64,000 bases of DNA from Saussurea involucrata. Its lineage: Eukaryota; Streptophyta; Magnoliopsida; Asterales; Asteraceae. The DNA is taken from the NCBI GenBank assembly GCA_033807775.1, contig CM066321.1:248670422-248734421 (forward strand), read 5' to 3'. Under the pieces are notes generated by a model. The model was not told the DNA's origin, ran no database searches, and saw nothing but the letters and a program-made list of their open reading frames with translations. Of this stretch, positions 1 to 12,026 are shown piece by piece (position 1 is the first letter of the stretch; each line of letters opens with the position of its first letter). The position numbers and the translations under genes were made by a program.

Positions 1-859
1 GATTCCCGTCATCAAAAGATGCTATTGGGTACGGTAAGAAAGTTGGGAGCAGGTTAACTTATACGCTATGTTTACAATGTTGGTTTCAAAGCTAATAAAG
101 AGTTTGATTTGAAAATTTGATGTTCTCACTAGGCGTAAGCCTAATCATTTCAAATTAAATTTTCTTACCAGGTACTAGCACGGGAAGGGATATGAAGGGA
201 TGAGTGTCGAGGAGTACCAGAGTTATGCTTTTGGAATTGTAATGGAGAACTTAGTGTCATCGGAGATATTTTAGAGATATTATGAACAACCATTATAATC
301 GGATTTCATTAATTATGGATTAGATTAGCCGGTTGTCATGATAAACTTTTGTAGGTTTGAAACTTGTCACAAATTCTCGAGTGTAAATGAAAGTTTGAAA
401 TTTGTGATGGTAAATTCTGATAAATTTAAGGTTTAAATTTATTGAGAATTTCAGGGTGTTTCACAGTCTTAGCCTCGACATAAGGTATATTTACCTTCAT
501 TGCATTTCTCGTGCATTAAATGCTTATTTCTAATAGAGATCGAACAAATGCTAAAGGGAACCGCAAAATTCTTGCAAGTTAACTGTTTATATGATAGATA
601 TTAGTAAAGAGGAAAAAAGATCGAGCTTTAGCCTCCAATGGACAAAAATTCCACAAACTTCCAAAGAAATACTACAAGATGAACAATACGCTTTTGTACT
701 GCCCATAAGTCTTTCTTTACACACTATCTATTGCAAGAAGGTTGTAAATAGTGATCAAAGTGCATGCATACTTTTGTGTCCTTGGAGAATTTGAATTTTC
801 AAGTGTTGCTCATCATCTTGCTTACTACATTTGAAGAATAGTCAAAGCCGAACCAATGA
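1..859. other. Unassigned AT-rich sequence, possibly the tail of an LTR
   Basis: No coding region can be supported here; the one small open frame (591-794) shows no domain. Around 430-468 the sequence runs through an A/T-rich stretch into TCAGGGTGTTTCACA. That resembles the end of a Ty3/gypsy LTR such as the one at 3241-3251 (GGGATGTTACA), so 1-468 may be the 3' part of an older LTR. No primer binding site or target duplication was found to prove this. Confidence 0.25.
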
Positions 860-3251
860 TGTAAAGCCCGTATCCCGGTATGTTTATGTATTCATTTATT
901 TTTAAAATTTTCTTTTCCTCTTCGCGTTGCCGGTTATCGGGTTTAGGCGGCAAAGACCTTTTTTTTTAGAAGGGTATCCCAGACCACATTGGGCCCAGAC
1001 TAATCCCTAGGCAAATCGGGCCTTTGGCCCGGCTGCTAAAGCATGCAGCCCTGAGATTATCCTCAGTGGCCACAAGTGCTGCGTGTGGGGCTCGAACCCG
1101 GGCAAGCGCTATGAACTCCCCAGGCCTTACCACCACGTCACAACCCTTGTGGTTGGGCGGCAAAGACCTTATTTGTTAAAAGTTTGGGGTTTTGGGGCAT
1201 AATGTGAAACTTAGACTACATGGACCATTATTGTAATTCTGCAAACCTTGCATGGAGATCGGCCCATGGACCGACCTCCCTCTCTTCTCTCGTTTTCCCT
1301 TGCGACGCACTCAAGGAGCCCCTAAAAACCAAAAACCCTACTTCGTTTCTCCCTTAAACTGCGGCTGTCGAACACCTCCCTCCCCCTGCTGCCGTCACCG
1401 AGAGTAGAGAGAGAGAGAGTTCGCCGGAGAGAGATTGACGCCGGAGGCTGCTGTCCGCCGGAGCCTGCGTCGCCGGAGAAGTCGAGGAGGACAGCGGTTG
1501 CGCCGTCGTGGGATCTCGCGAGGTAAGGTTTCGTCGTTTATCTCGGCGTTTCTTTTCCTTTGTTTTGTTTTCGTCACCGGCGAGAAATGCCACCGCCGGC
1601 CGGCCGCCGCTGCCGCTGCCGCGCCGCCACTTTGGTGGCTGGGTGTCGGGTGGCAGTGGTGGTGTGAGTCGTTGGTGCATGCGGTAGGGTGATCGAGAGG
1701 GTAGTGGTCTCGTGGTGGTTTGCGGGTTGTTTTATTTCCTCGTCGATGAACCGCCGCCGGCCGCCGCCGGCGACCACCACTGCCGGAGGGCAGAGGGTGG
1801 TGCGTGGCCATGTCTTATTAATAATCACCGTAGAATCCGTTAAGCCTTGACTTAATCGTTTAAGCCGTTTCGTTAAAACCGTCGTTTTTATAATCATCAA
1901 TTCATGTGGAAAATGGTGCAGCCACTGTTTTTGCGACGGCTATAACTTTTCCGCCGTAACTCCGTTTGAGCCGAAACTGGCGCCCACGGTTCAAGTTCGG
2001 GGTTGGGCACGTTTTCCGTGTTTTAGCGGAAAACTGGTTCGGTCTCTAGCTGGGCGAAAAAGTGGTCGCAAGTTCGGTGATTCGTCATTTCATGTGAAAA
2101 TTTCTGGAATCTGCCTTGATCTTGCGAAAGCCTTAACTTTTCACTCGTAAGTCGTTTTGACGTAAAATTGGTGCCCAAAGTTCCCATTTTGAGTTGGGGA
2201 GGTTTTTCGTGTTTTGCCGAAAGTCTGATTAAGCCCGTAGCTAGGCTGTTTCGGGCTGTTTGCGCGGCTGGTCCGAAAACGGACAATTTTTGTGGTCGTT
2301 CGTATTTAATTCATAATAAATTATAGAAAAATCGTTAGGAGGCGTATAATATGTCCTTGAAACCCTATCTCAGAGTACTTTCTAATAATGAAATAATATT
2401 GGGAATTTTCTGGGTTTAAAGGGGTCGAAACAGGTCCCGAACAGACCTGTTTGGCGAGAACGGAAAATAGTTTTAGTGACGGTTTAAGCGTGTGTCGTGT
2501 CATAGGGTCCGGGTCTCGTATTGACACGTTTTAACATGCGTTTAGGTGTTGGGAAGTGACCGTAATTGTGAAGCTTGAATTGTATTGTTAAGCTAGACGC
2601 GCATTCGAGGTGAGTTCTCTCACTATATCTAATAACAGTTGTTTTATCATTATTGTAGTACGTGTGTGGTAGCTTTATGTGATTGTGTTGTGGAACTAGA
2701 TAGTGGGGTGTCTAGTTGATACTATGTTGTCATGTTAACTCGGTGGGACCGAGGGTCCGGCGGGGCCGGAGATTTTATACGCGGGTGGCGTAGAGACTCG
2801 GTGGGACCGGGGATTCGGCGGGGCCGGAGATGTTATCATGTGGTCGGTGGGACCGACTTGTGCCTTTTAGGTGGGTGGGTGTGGATATACATGTTTATGA
2901 TTTGTTCGTAGACCTGTATGATCGTTTATGTGTCACTATCTGTTTAGGGGTAGTGTGGAATAACTGTGTTATTTATGGTGTTTGAATTCACTAAGCTTCG
3001 TGCTTACCCTTTCCCAATAAACTGTGGTTTCATGTACGGGCGGCTCCAAGGCGTGACGAGTACACACTGGCGCGCGAGGAGAGGTGGTTGCTTTATGGTT
3101 TTTAATAATTAAACGTTTATTCCGCTGGTTATTATTATGAAGATATTAATTATGAGTTTGCAAACGAAACGTTGGGATCATTTAATGAGTTGTTATAAAT
3201 GAAATGTTTATTTAAAAATTTAAATTTGCTTGAAATTTTTGGGATGTTACA
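860..3251 (+). repeat. 5' LTR (2.39 kb including a nested SINE)
   Basis: The LTR starts TGTAAAGCCCG and ends GGGATGTTACA, directly followed by the primer binding site. About 1250-1800 is GC-rich with CCG/GCC runs and looks like a gene leader, as R/U5 regions of plant gypsy LTRs often do. It gives short open frames on both strands that are not genes. A block around 2738-2860 repeats GGTGGGACCG/GGCGGGGCCGGAG motifs. A SINE sits at 961-1155. Confidence 0.85.
961..1155 (-). mobile_element. tRNA-derived SINE in the 5' LTR
   Basis: Read on the minus strand it shows an RNA polymerase III A-box-like segment (GTGGTAAGGCCTGGGG) and a near-perfect B box (GGGTTCGAGCC), and it ends in an A-rich tail. It is bounded by a perfect 15-bp duplication GGCGGCAAAGACCTT (946-960 and 1156-1170). 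It inserted about 100 bp into the LTR. The matching part of the 3' LTR is deleted, so the sequence does not show which event came first. Confidence 0.85.
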
Positions 3252-3254
3252 ACT

Positions 3255-3266
3255 TGGTATCAGAGC
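3255..3266 (+). other. Primer binding site (initiator tRNA-Met)
   Basis: TGGTATCAGAGC lies four bases after the 5' LTR. It is the standard plant LTR-retrotransposon site complementary to the 3' end of initiator tRNA-Met and fixes the element's orientation as +. Confidence 0.9.
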
Positions 3267-3447
3267 ACGGCTTGAGTGAATCAAACGCATTTCGGTGTGT
3301 TTGATCTCAAGTTTGCGGCTATAAAATTTTCTTTAAAATTTTTGGGAAATAAAAAGAAGGAAAAATCCGTTTGAGGAACGGTGATCGAGGGCGCAGTGTG
3401 TACAGTCAGCCGGAGCCAAGGGGGAAAGGTACATTGCTTAGTGTTGT

Positions 3448-4196
3448 ATTGCTTTCTAGATCATAGGGTATGCATGCTAGATTGTCTATGTTGTTTACAC
3501 TGTACTGTATGATGATTGCTTGCTGGTAGGAATCAATGCTAGTCATAGTAGGTTGTTAAGTGGAGGCCTTATAGGTTGTATGCAGTAAGAATCATATAGC
3601 CTTAGAATATTTGATTTAGTTCTATTGCGCAGCTCTTGTTTGAGTCCAACCGTTCTAGGATAGAATCTTGTATTCGAATGTCTATTTGATTCACGCTGCA
3701 TGCGACTGGGTATTCGTGAGGCAACTCGTTATGGCTAATGGGGATTCCGTGGTAGCAAGGGTAGTGGGATGAGATGAAATTCCTAGTGAGCTGGGAATAG
3801 CGTTTACATATGAGTACGTATGCAAAGTTGCTTTCTAGAACATAGGAGTATGTATGCTAGATTGCTTGGTGCTTAATACACTGTATTGTATGGTTGTTAC
3901 TTGCTATTAGGGACTTATGCTAACTTTGATAGGTTGTTAAGTGAATGCACTATAGGTTGTATGCGGTAGGAACCGAATAGCCTTAGAATGTTGGATTTAG
4001 TTCTATTGCGCAGCTCTTGTTTGAGTCCAACCGTTGTAGGATAGAATCTTATATTGGAATGTCTATCTGGTTTCCACTGTATACGACTGTGCGTTTACGA
4101 GGCGACTCGGCAGGGTTAGTGGGGGTTCCGCCCTAGCAAGGGTAGTGGGGTATTATGATTATTTCTAGGGAGCTAGGAAGAGCGTGTACATATGCC
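3448..4196 (+). repeat. Degenerate ~380-bp tandem duplication in the LARD interior
   Basis: 3448-3812 and 3829-4196 align over their whole length. Both carry TTGCTTTCTAGA, GGTTGTTAAGTG, ATAGCCTTAGAAT and TCTATTGCGCAGCTC in the same order. Many substitutions separate them, so the duplication is much older than this insertion and is probably a feature of the family. Confidence 0.8.
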
Positions 4197-6586
4197 GGTG
4201 CGGGCATATGTGTGTAGTTACCGGCGAGAAACTACTTGGACCCATCGGATGGAACTCGGAACGAGTGATGATAGGTGTGGAAGGTAGTAGTAGAGCTCCT
4301 ACTATTGGAAACACAGGATCAATGCTCGAGTCGGGGAAAGTCATGAGGAATCCAAGGAGTGAGCGTGAGCGTTGTTAGTGTGAGTTATTATGTGCTAATA
4401 ACTCGTTGTAATATCTATCCTGAATAGCCATCACAAGGAGGAACAACTATAGTAAACCTACTAGTACAGGTGTGTACTTGTTTTGCTTTGATGGGATGAT
4501 CGTTGGGGTAGTGTCGAAGGTTATAAATTAGTAGTCGTTGGAATAAAAGGACGATTCTAGTATTAGTCACTTGGAGTGACGATAAGGATGATGTTTGTTT
4601 TGGGCCAAGATGGACGATTGTGCTAGAATTATAGGCTTATGGAGCCGACTTTGATCTGAGGAAAATGGTAGGGATTATTTGGCGTAATTTCCCAACTTGC
4701 CTAAGAGGTTTAAATGTCCGGATGACGTTAGTGGACCGGAGAGATTTGGAGGAGTAGGAGTCGAGACGTAGAATGCCGACTAAGTCATGCACACAGTTTG
4801 ATTTTGAAATAGATTGCATTAACAAATTCTTGTGTTTCAAATCATTTTATGGATGGTGTTTTGGAATTTTGGGAAATGTTCAGCACACACACAAGATTTT
4901 GAAATATGGTTTTGAAAGTGTATGAAATCGTTTTATCACGGGAGTGCAAACTTTGTTAGAATTTGTCTCATTTCGTTATTTTTTTTCCAACGGTTCTTCC
5001 GAGTAAGATGATATCCGTGTTTTGTGGTGTTTAAAATGTCGGGCAAGTGGCTACGGCTTGTGACTTTAACATTGGAACTCCTCCACATATGTTAGAGTTG
5101 AGGCGGAAAGTTACATTCCACGATGTCTGTATAAAGCTTTTCGAATGATTTCGTTAAAACAAGTTTTGTTTTACGGCGTGTTGAGTCGTGTGAGTTTAAT
5201 TTCACGAGGTGCATATCTTATTTGTTTATGTGACCTTTTGGGGAAATCTTGGAAATCAATTTAAAGAACCCCACCTTTTGAGATTTTATGAGGTTTTAGT
5301 CGATATTTTCAAATGATGGAAACTGATTGGTTTTTATCCTTAAGTTTGAAACTTACACGAGACGGTTGTGTTTTGACAAAAATATATTTGTAAGTCGTTT
5401 CATCGTTCTGTATGACTAGCCGACGCGCGAAAAATTTGTCGGTAAACCCTGTGCCACGACATTTTATGTTTAAAAAGAGAAATTTTGGGGTCAAACGTCG
5501 TGGAACTGACTTTGAAATTATGTGCACACTTTTGTCGCACCCGGTGTAAGGTCGAGCGGTTACTTTAAATACATGTCATGGGTCAATTCATACTAGAACC
5601 GTGACGGTTCATTTTCAAAGAAATTATTTATTTCGCTTTACGTTTGTGAGTAAACTAAGCCGCAATGAAATGATTTTCAACATGATTTTCATATGTGGGA
5701 CGAGCGTATCCATTTTTGCGTAACTACCGACCTGGTAATAGTGGTTTTATTTCTTACGGTCTTTTTGAAATGAAAAAAATCTTGACGTTGAAAACATTTT
5801 GTAAATGATTTTGTAAACCATTTGGGAAATGCGCTTTTTAAGTGTTATGTGTCATTTTGAGAATTTTAAGGGTGTGAGTCCTTTTGGAAAACTCTTTTGT
5901 TTAACCCGTGTTGAGTTTGGGACTAATGTTGATTTTAGAGTATTGCTTGCTTAGACTTTATTTAAACGCGTTTTTTGACCGACTTATGGGTCTAGCAAGC
6001 GTGGAGCATTTTGCTCGGTTTTGACTTGGAGTTAGTCATGGGCTAATTGCCCGGTTTTAATGACTCGAGGTGGAGTCTTGTTGATGAATTGTTTTGTCGC
6101 ACCGTTTGGCATTCATTGCACGTCGAGTATTTACACGTTTGGGTGAGGGAGACAATCCGAGATAGTCACTTGTGGGTAGGATGTTTTGCTTTGGATCCTT
6201 AGGCACGTTAGTCAGTCGCTGGTAGTGGTCGGTTGGGTATCTCGGGGTGAGGCCCCGGTGTTCAGGTGTTATAGCCTAGGCTTTCTAGTAGGTGCTAGAA
6301 GTATATAGTTGTGGGCACTTACCTGGGAGGTAATTCCGATGTGAGGGGCCCTGAGGCGTTACCTGAGAGGTAGGCGTCAGGGTGTATCCTCGGTTCAGAT
6401 AAATTAGCTTTGTAGAGCGAGTGTGGGGGATACGTCGACGGTGGGAGGTTGGGTATTCCACGCGTGTTGGTAATGTAGGTCGGGTAGTATCGGTTAAGGG
6501 AATGACCTACGTGTGTGTTAGTTGACTTGATTGTGGGGGATATCTATTTGTGTTAGTGTCTAGGATAATACCACGCTTATGTGATT

Positions 6587-6775
6587 TATTGTAATCGGTT
6601 GGACCGATGTTCGGCGGGTGGCCGATGTTTGTTATTGTAATCGGTTGGACCGATGTTCGGCGGGTGGCCGATGTTTGTTATTGTAATCGGTTGGACCGAT
6701 GTTCGGCGGGTGGCCGATGTTTGTTATTGTAATCGGTTGGACAGATGTTCGGCAGGGGGTCGATGTTTTGTTAAT
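6587..6775 (+). repeat. 46-bp tandem repeat, about four copies
   Basis: Unit TTGTAATCGGTTGGACCGAT followed by GTTCGGCGGGTGGCCGATG. Three units are near-identical and the fourth is degenerate. The short inverted words ATCGG/CCGAT inside the unit would allow small hairpins. Located shortly before the truncated 3' LTR. Confidence 0.9.
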
Positions 6776-6952
6776 ATAAGTTATTGAAAATCTTTGGAGT
6801 CTATTAGAATTCGTGGAAGTTAATCGACAGTTAAGGGTAGGAATGATCGTAGTCGAGTATCCTGTAGGGTATACTGTGAGCAGCTTTAGAATGGTTGGAG
6901 CTTGAAATTTGACTCGGGATACATGGAATGTCTAAGGTTGGAGCTTTAGAAT

Positions 6953-8408
6953 GGTGGTGCGTGGCCATGTCTTATTAATAATCACCGTAGAATCCGTTAA
7001 GCCTTGACTTAATCGTTTAAGCCGTTTCGTTAAAACCGTCATTTTTATAATCATCAATTCATGTGGAAAATGGTGCAGCCACTGTTTTTGCGACGGCTAT
7101 AACTTTTCCGTCGTAACTCCGTTTGAGCCGAAACTGGCGCCCACGGTTTAAGTTCGGGGTCGGACACGTTTTCCGTGTTTTAGCGGAAAACTGGTTCGGT
7201 CTCTAGCTGGGCGAAAAAGTGGTCGCAAGTTCGGTGATTCGTGATTTCATGTGAAAATTTCTGGAATCTGCCTTGATCTTGCGAAAGCCTTAACTTTTCA
7301 CTCGTAACTCGTTTTGACGTAAAATTGGTGCCCAAAGTTCCCATTTTGAGTTGGGGAGGTTTTTCGTGTTTTGCCGAAAGTCTGATTAAGCCCGTAGCTA
7401 GGCTGTTTCGGGCTGTTTGCGCGGCTGGTCCGAAAACGGACAATTTTTGTGGTCGTTCGTATTTAATTCATAATAAATTATAGAAAAATCGTTAGGAGGC
7501 GTATAATATGTCTTTGAAACCCTATCTCAGAGTACTTTCTAATCATGAAATAATATTGGGAATTTTCTGGGTTTAAAGGGGTCGAAACAGGTCCCGAACA
7601 GACCTGTTTGGCGAGAACGGAAAATAGTTTTAGTGACGGTTTAAGCGTGTGTCGTGTCATAGGGTCCGGGTCTCGTATTGACACGTTTTAACATGCGTTT
7701 AGGTGCTGGGAAGTGACCGTAATTGTGAAGCTTGAATTGTATTGTTAAGCTAGGCGCGCATTCGAGGTGAGTTCTCTCACTATATCTAATAACGATTGTT
7801 TTATCATTACTGTAGTACGTGTGTGGTAGCTTTATGTGATTGTGTTGTGGAACTAGATAGTGGGGTGTCTAGTTGATACTATGTTGTCATGTTAACTCGG
7901 TGGGACCGAGGGTCCGGCGGGGCCGGAGATTTTATACGCGGGTGGCGTAGAGACTCGGTGGGACCGGGGATTCGGCGGGGCCGGAGATGTTATCATGTGG
8001 TCGGTGGGACCGACTTGTGCCTTTTAGGTGGGTGGGTGTGGATATACATGTTTATGATTTGTTCGTAGACCTGTATGATCGTTTATGTGTCACTATCTGT
8101 TTAGGGGTAGTGTGGAATAACTGTGTTATTTATGGTGTTTGAATTCACTAAGCTTCGTGCTTACCCTTTCCCAATAAACTGTGGTTTCAGGTACGGGCGG
8201 CTCCAAGGCGTGCCGAGTACACACTGGCGCGCGAGGAGAGCTGGTTGCTTTATGGTTTTTAATAATTAAACGTTTATTCCGCTGGTTATTATTATGAAGA
8301 TATTAATTATGAGTTTGCAAACGAAACGTTGGGATCATTTAATGAGTTGTTATAAATGAAATGTTTATTTAAAAATTTAAATTTGCTTGAAATTTTTGGG
8401 ATATTACA
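6953..8408 (+). repeat. 3' LTR, truncated at its 5' side
   Basis: Matches 1796-3251 of the 5' LTR base for base in length. The first ~940 bp of the LTR and the polypurine tract are absent; interior sequence runs directly into GGTGGTGCG, the shared junction word. A deletion spanning the interior/LTR border explains this. The remaining end is complete and abuts the AATGA duplication. Confidence 0.85.
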
Positions 8409-8413
8409 AATGA

Positions 8414-9404
8414 ACTGTTCAAGAACACATGCATCTCTAAATCTGAAAAGTGATATGACTTGCAAGCTTAAGTCCAATTAATTCTTAGATCATATTGTCA
8501 ATTCTATAAAGAGGTCCTAGCTCATACTTGTAGACTGAAAATTTGGTTTAAGAATTTAGTTTTCGCAACTAATTGATATAATCTTTTATCAAAGTTTATG
8601 GGAACTTTTTATTTATCCAACTACAATATTTGTACAATATATTTATTTGGACAACATGTTTGTCATTCTGTTGGTGAAGATATGTTGAACGGTAATGATG
8701 GAGATGAATCAGTGACGGATCCATAAAGTTTTATGATTGGGGACATTTGGGGTGTAAAAAAATGAGACCAGGTAACTTATTCAAGCCAAAATGGTTTATG
8801 GTTATTAAATTTTCAGTTTAACTGTTCGTTAATTGAATAAACATAACATATTTGGTTCTGTTTTCGGTTTTTTTTACTATTTCGGTTAAAACAATCACAT
8901 TATGCTAGTATTTATATATTTTACTAACTTGATTAAGCTAAAAGCAAGTTCACACATTACAAATTAATATAAAATTCGACTAATTCGTAATGGACCAGAT
9001 GACTAGAAGAACAAACCACTGAACCAATTTGTAATAAAACATGTTGCACTTAGCATTAAACAAATTTGTAACAAATCTAATGCAAGAAAAATCATAATAT
9101 TTAATAGTTAACAAACGTATAAATTAGTAGTCAGTAGGAAATATCAGAAGTCAAGATATTAGATTTAGTTAGAAAGAAATAAATTATAAAAAAACCCATA
9201 AATCATATATAAAAGATAAACTAATAGTAATTCCTCAATCAAAATAATAAATCCAAATTAAAATAACAAACTCAAGAACACTAGTAACATATATTCAAAA
9301 CTAATAATTAGCTAAATTTATTTATACCACCACTTCAATTTTGATATAAACAATAAGCTTGTTGAGGAAATCACCCCCTACCACCTCAACATGCATCCTC
9401 CCTA
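8414..9404. other. AT-rich spacer without recognisable features
   Basis: About 1 kb of AT-rich sequence. Nothing coding, no structured repeat and no terminal signatures were seen. Confidence 0.6.
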
Positions 9405-9420
9405 TCAATTGGCAATTTGT

Positions 9421-9610
9421 TTTTACAAAAGATTGATACCGACAATCCTAACCGGTCCACAATCAACTGCCTATCCATAATGTGGGGGGTATACCTGACT
9501 CACTCAGCGGTTGTTGCTATGGGGGTGTCTTGGGTTCGAACCCGAGACCTTCTGCTTTTTTTACAAATATGTCCCCACCCATTACCAACTGAGCTACACG
9601 CCATTGACTG
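9421..9610 (-). mobile_element. tRNA-derived SINE
   Basis: On the minus strand it begins with a tRNA-like head: A box TAGCTCAGTTGG and B box GGTTCGAACCC, about 50 bases apart. It then runs into unrelated sequence and a short A-rich tail. Flanked by a 16-bp duplication with one mismatch (TCAATTGGCAATTTGT at 9405-9420, TCAATTGACAATTTGT at 9611-9626). The tRNA part cannot fold into a complete tRNA, so it is not a tRNA gene. It differs in head and body from the SINE at 961-1155. Confidence 0.8.
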
Positions 9611-9626
9611 TCAATTGACAATTTGT

Positions 9627-9948
9627 CATTGTTCATAGAGGTGCTATAGAACATGAGAGATTGATTTGTAGTGTAAATTACATGGAAAAAGTTTATATAT
9701 AAATGATGCTTTTAGAATGATTTTACAATTAATGGGTAGAAAGATCAAAACGTCCTTCCCTTAGCTAATTTTTAAACAAAGTCTGGAAGAGTAACCAAAT
9801 CCATAATAAAGTGTCATTTTTGTAATTGTTTTACTTTAGGGACTCAATTCATAATTTTTCATAAAACATAGGACCAAAAATGTAATTTACTCTACAATGA
9901 TAATATGACTTCATTCTTCCAATTACTTTTAATATTCTTATTTTTGGA
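9627..9948. other. AT-rich spacer
   Basis: No feature seen between the SINE duplication and the Mutator-like element's target duplication. Confidence 0.5.
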
Positions 9949-9957
9949 TTATTTAAA

Positions 9958-10386
9958 GGAAAATTAATTAAAATACCCTAAGTCAAACATCTTGTTACCG
10001 AAATGCCACAAATCTCTCACATCTTACCAAAATGCTCCAAAAATCCGCGGTGGGCCCCGCGATCGCGGGCCCCAGGCCCACGTGTCACCCAGGTTTGCCC
10101 ACTTTGCCCGCGTTGGTCCCTCAAGAATGCCCGCGACCCAACTTCCCCCTCAAGAATGCCCGTGTTGGCAGGTTTAGTCCCTGCCCGCGTTGAGAGCCCG
10201 CGATCGCGGGCTAACCCGCCACGCGTCGGCCCACGTGTCACCCAGGTTTGCCCACTTTGCCCGCGTTGGTCCCTCAAGAATGCCCGCGGCCCAGCTTTTC
10301 CCCCTCAAGAATGCCCGTGTTGGCAGGTTTAGTCTCTGCCCGCGTTGAGAGCCCGCGATCGCGGGCTAACCCGCCACGCGTCGGCA
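9958..10386 (+). repeat. Left terminal inverted repeat with internal 153-bp duplication
   Basis: The outer ~100 bp is AT-rich, then the sequence becomes very GC-rich. A unit starting CGTGTCACCCAGGTTTGCCC (10081) is repeated at 10234, so the left end carries about two copies and the right end one. Perfect palindromes built on CCCGCGATCGCGGG recur. Open frames through this block are composition artefacts. Confidence 0.85.
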
Positions 10387-10451
10387 TGGGGTTAACCCTA
10401 AAATTCTTTGTGAGGCAAACCCTATCTCTTTCTCTTCTCTATCGCCGCACT

Positions 10452-10459
10452 ATATAAGA
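10452..10459 (+). promoter_or_regulatory. Probable TATA box of the MULE Ulp1-type gene
   Basis: TATATAAG lies just inside the left terminal repeat, about 130 bp upstream of the proposed start codon at 10589. A CT-rich leader with repeated ACTCTCTCAATTTT follows. Position and sequence fit a plant core promoter; transcription is not shown. Confidence 0.5.
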
Positions 10460-10804
10460 GGGGTGGGGGGACCAAACCGGCCACACCCCATTTTTTTAAT
10501 AACTCTCTCAATTTTTAATCAAACTCTCTCAATTTTCTCCCACTCTCTCAATTTTGTCGTGTGGAATACGCGTTCGGGTTTTGTGAAGATGTCTCGTATT
10601 ACCTCTGTGGTATGTTTTCCTTATGTTTTTTGTTATTTTTTATTATGTTATTTTAAGTTAAGATATATGATTTGTATGTTGTTAGAGTGTTTATAACTTT
10701 TGTTATGTTTGAATATGTTATATGTTTAACATTTTTAAGATATATGATATGTATGGTTTTATGTTTGAATGTGATATTTGTATGTTATAATGTGTATATT
10801 GGAG

Positions 10805-11625
10805 TATTTTTATTAAAAAAATGTTAAGAGTGTGTTTTTTTATAAAAAAATTGTTAAGAGTGTTTTTTTTATAAAAAAATTGTTAAGAATGTGTTTTTTT
10901 ATAAAAAACATTGTTAAGATGTTTTTTATAAAAAAATTGTTAAGAGATTGTTTTTATAAAAATAATTCTAAAGAGTGTGTTTTTATAAAAAATGTTAAGA
11001 AGGTGTTTTTTATAAAAAAAATTGTTAAGAGTGTGTTTTTATAAAAAATTGTTAAGAATGTATTTTTATAAAAAAAAACTTGTTAAGAATGTTTTTTATA
11101 AAAAAATTGTTAAGAGATTGTTTTTTATAAAAATAATTCTAAATAGTGTGTTTTTATAAAAAATGTTAAGAATGTGTTTTTTTATAAAAAAAATTGTTAA
11201 GAATGTGTTTTTTTATAAAAAAATTGTTAAGAATGTGTTTTTATAAAAAATTGTTAAGAATGTATTTTTATAAAAAAAAACTTGTTAAGAATGTTTTTTA
11301 TAAAAAAATTGTTAAGAGATTGTTTTTTTAAAAATAATTCTAAAGAGTGTGTTTTTATAAAAAAATGTTAAGAATGTGTTTTTTTATAAAAAAAACTGTT
11401 AAGAGTGTGTTTTTATAAAAAAATTGTTAAGAGATTGTTTTTTATAAAAATAATTCTAAATAGTGTGTTTTTATAAAAAAAATGTTAAGAATGTGTTTTT
11501 TATAAAAATTGTTAAGAGTATTTTTTTAAAAAAATTGTTAAGAATGTGTTTTTTTATAAAAATTGTTAAGAGTGTGTTTTTATAAAAAATTTGTTAAGAA
11601 TGTGTTTTTTTATAAAAAAATGTTA
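10805..11625 (+). repeat. Minisatellite A: AT-rich ~30-34-bp units
   Basis: About 25 imperfect copies of a unit of the form TTTTTATAAAAAAATTGTTA followed by AGAATGTG. Each unit contains a short A/T palindrome. Length varies through the T and A runs. Lies in intron 1 of the Ulp1-type gene. Confidence 0.9.
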
Positions 11626-12026
11626 ACTTAGGTCCCTACGGTTTTAAGAATGACAACTTAGGTCCCTAAACTTTTAAGAATGACAATTTAGGTCCTTAAA
11701 CTTTTAAGAATGCCAATTAGGTCCCTAAACTTTTAAGAATGACAACTTAGGTCCCTACGGTTTTAAGAATGACAACTTAGGTCCCTAAACTTTTAAGAAT
11801 GACAATTTAGGTCCCTAAACTTTTAAGAATGACAATTTAGGTCCCTAAACTTTTAAGAATGGCAATTAGGTCCCTAAACTTTTAAGAATGACAACTTAGG
11901 TCCCTACGGTTTTAAGAATGACAACTTAGGTCCCTAAACTTTTAAGAATGACAATTTAGGTCCCTAAACTTTTAAGAATGCCAATTAGGTCCCTAAACTT
12001 TTAAGAATGACAACTAGGGTCCCTAA
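11626..12026 (+). repeat. Minisatellite B: ~30-bp units (GGTCCCTAAAC)
   Basis: About 13 copies of TTAGGTCCCTAAACTTTTAA followed by GAATGACAAC, in variants with TACGGTTTT or AACTTTT and with CAACT, CAATT or shortened CCAATT ends. The variants occur in a recurring order, so blocks of several units have been duplicated together. It directly abuts array A and shares the word TTAAGAATG with it. Confidence 0.9.

Larger units (their letters stand above)
860..8408 (+). mobile_element. Non-autonomous Tekay-like LTR retrotransposon (LARD type)
   Basis: A 7.5-kb element begins TGTAAAGCCCG at 860 and ends GGGATATTACA at 8408. It is flanked by the same 5 bp, AATGA (855-859 and 8409-8413), the duplication length expected of LTR retrotransposon integration. 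A primer binding site complementary to initiator tRNA-Met follows the 5' LTR. The 3.7-kb interior (3252-6952) has no open frame resembling gag or pol, so the element depends on proteins from a relative. The aligned parts of the two LTRs (1796-3251 and 6953-8408, both 1456 bp) differ at roughly 18 positions by hand count, mostly transitions, which suggests a fairly recent insertion. The 3' LTR is truncated at its 5' side. Clade assignment is inference from the LTR ends and primer site. Confidence 0.85.

Noticed and set aside
966..1163. 65-codon minus-strand open frame
   Set aside because: It coincides with a SINE with polymerase III boxes and target duplications, which explains the sequence better than a protein.
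1354..1900. Several overlapping open frames on both strands in GC-rich sequence
   Set aside because: They overlap in multiple frames, are rich in Arg/Pro/Ala/His from CCG/GCC runs, and lie inside an LTR whose boundaries are proved. They are composition artefacts.
9500..9600. A complete tRNA gene
   Set aside because: Perfect A and B boxes are present, but the anticodon region does not fold and the boxes belong to a SINE with a target duplication.
9992..10457. Proline/arginine-rich open frames on both strands
   Set aside because: They follow the duplicated GC-rich terminal repeat of the MULE and repeat the same peptide per unit.
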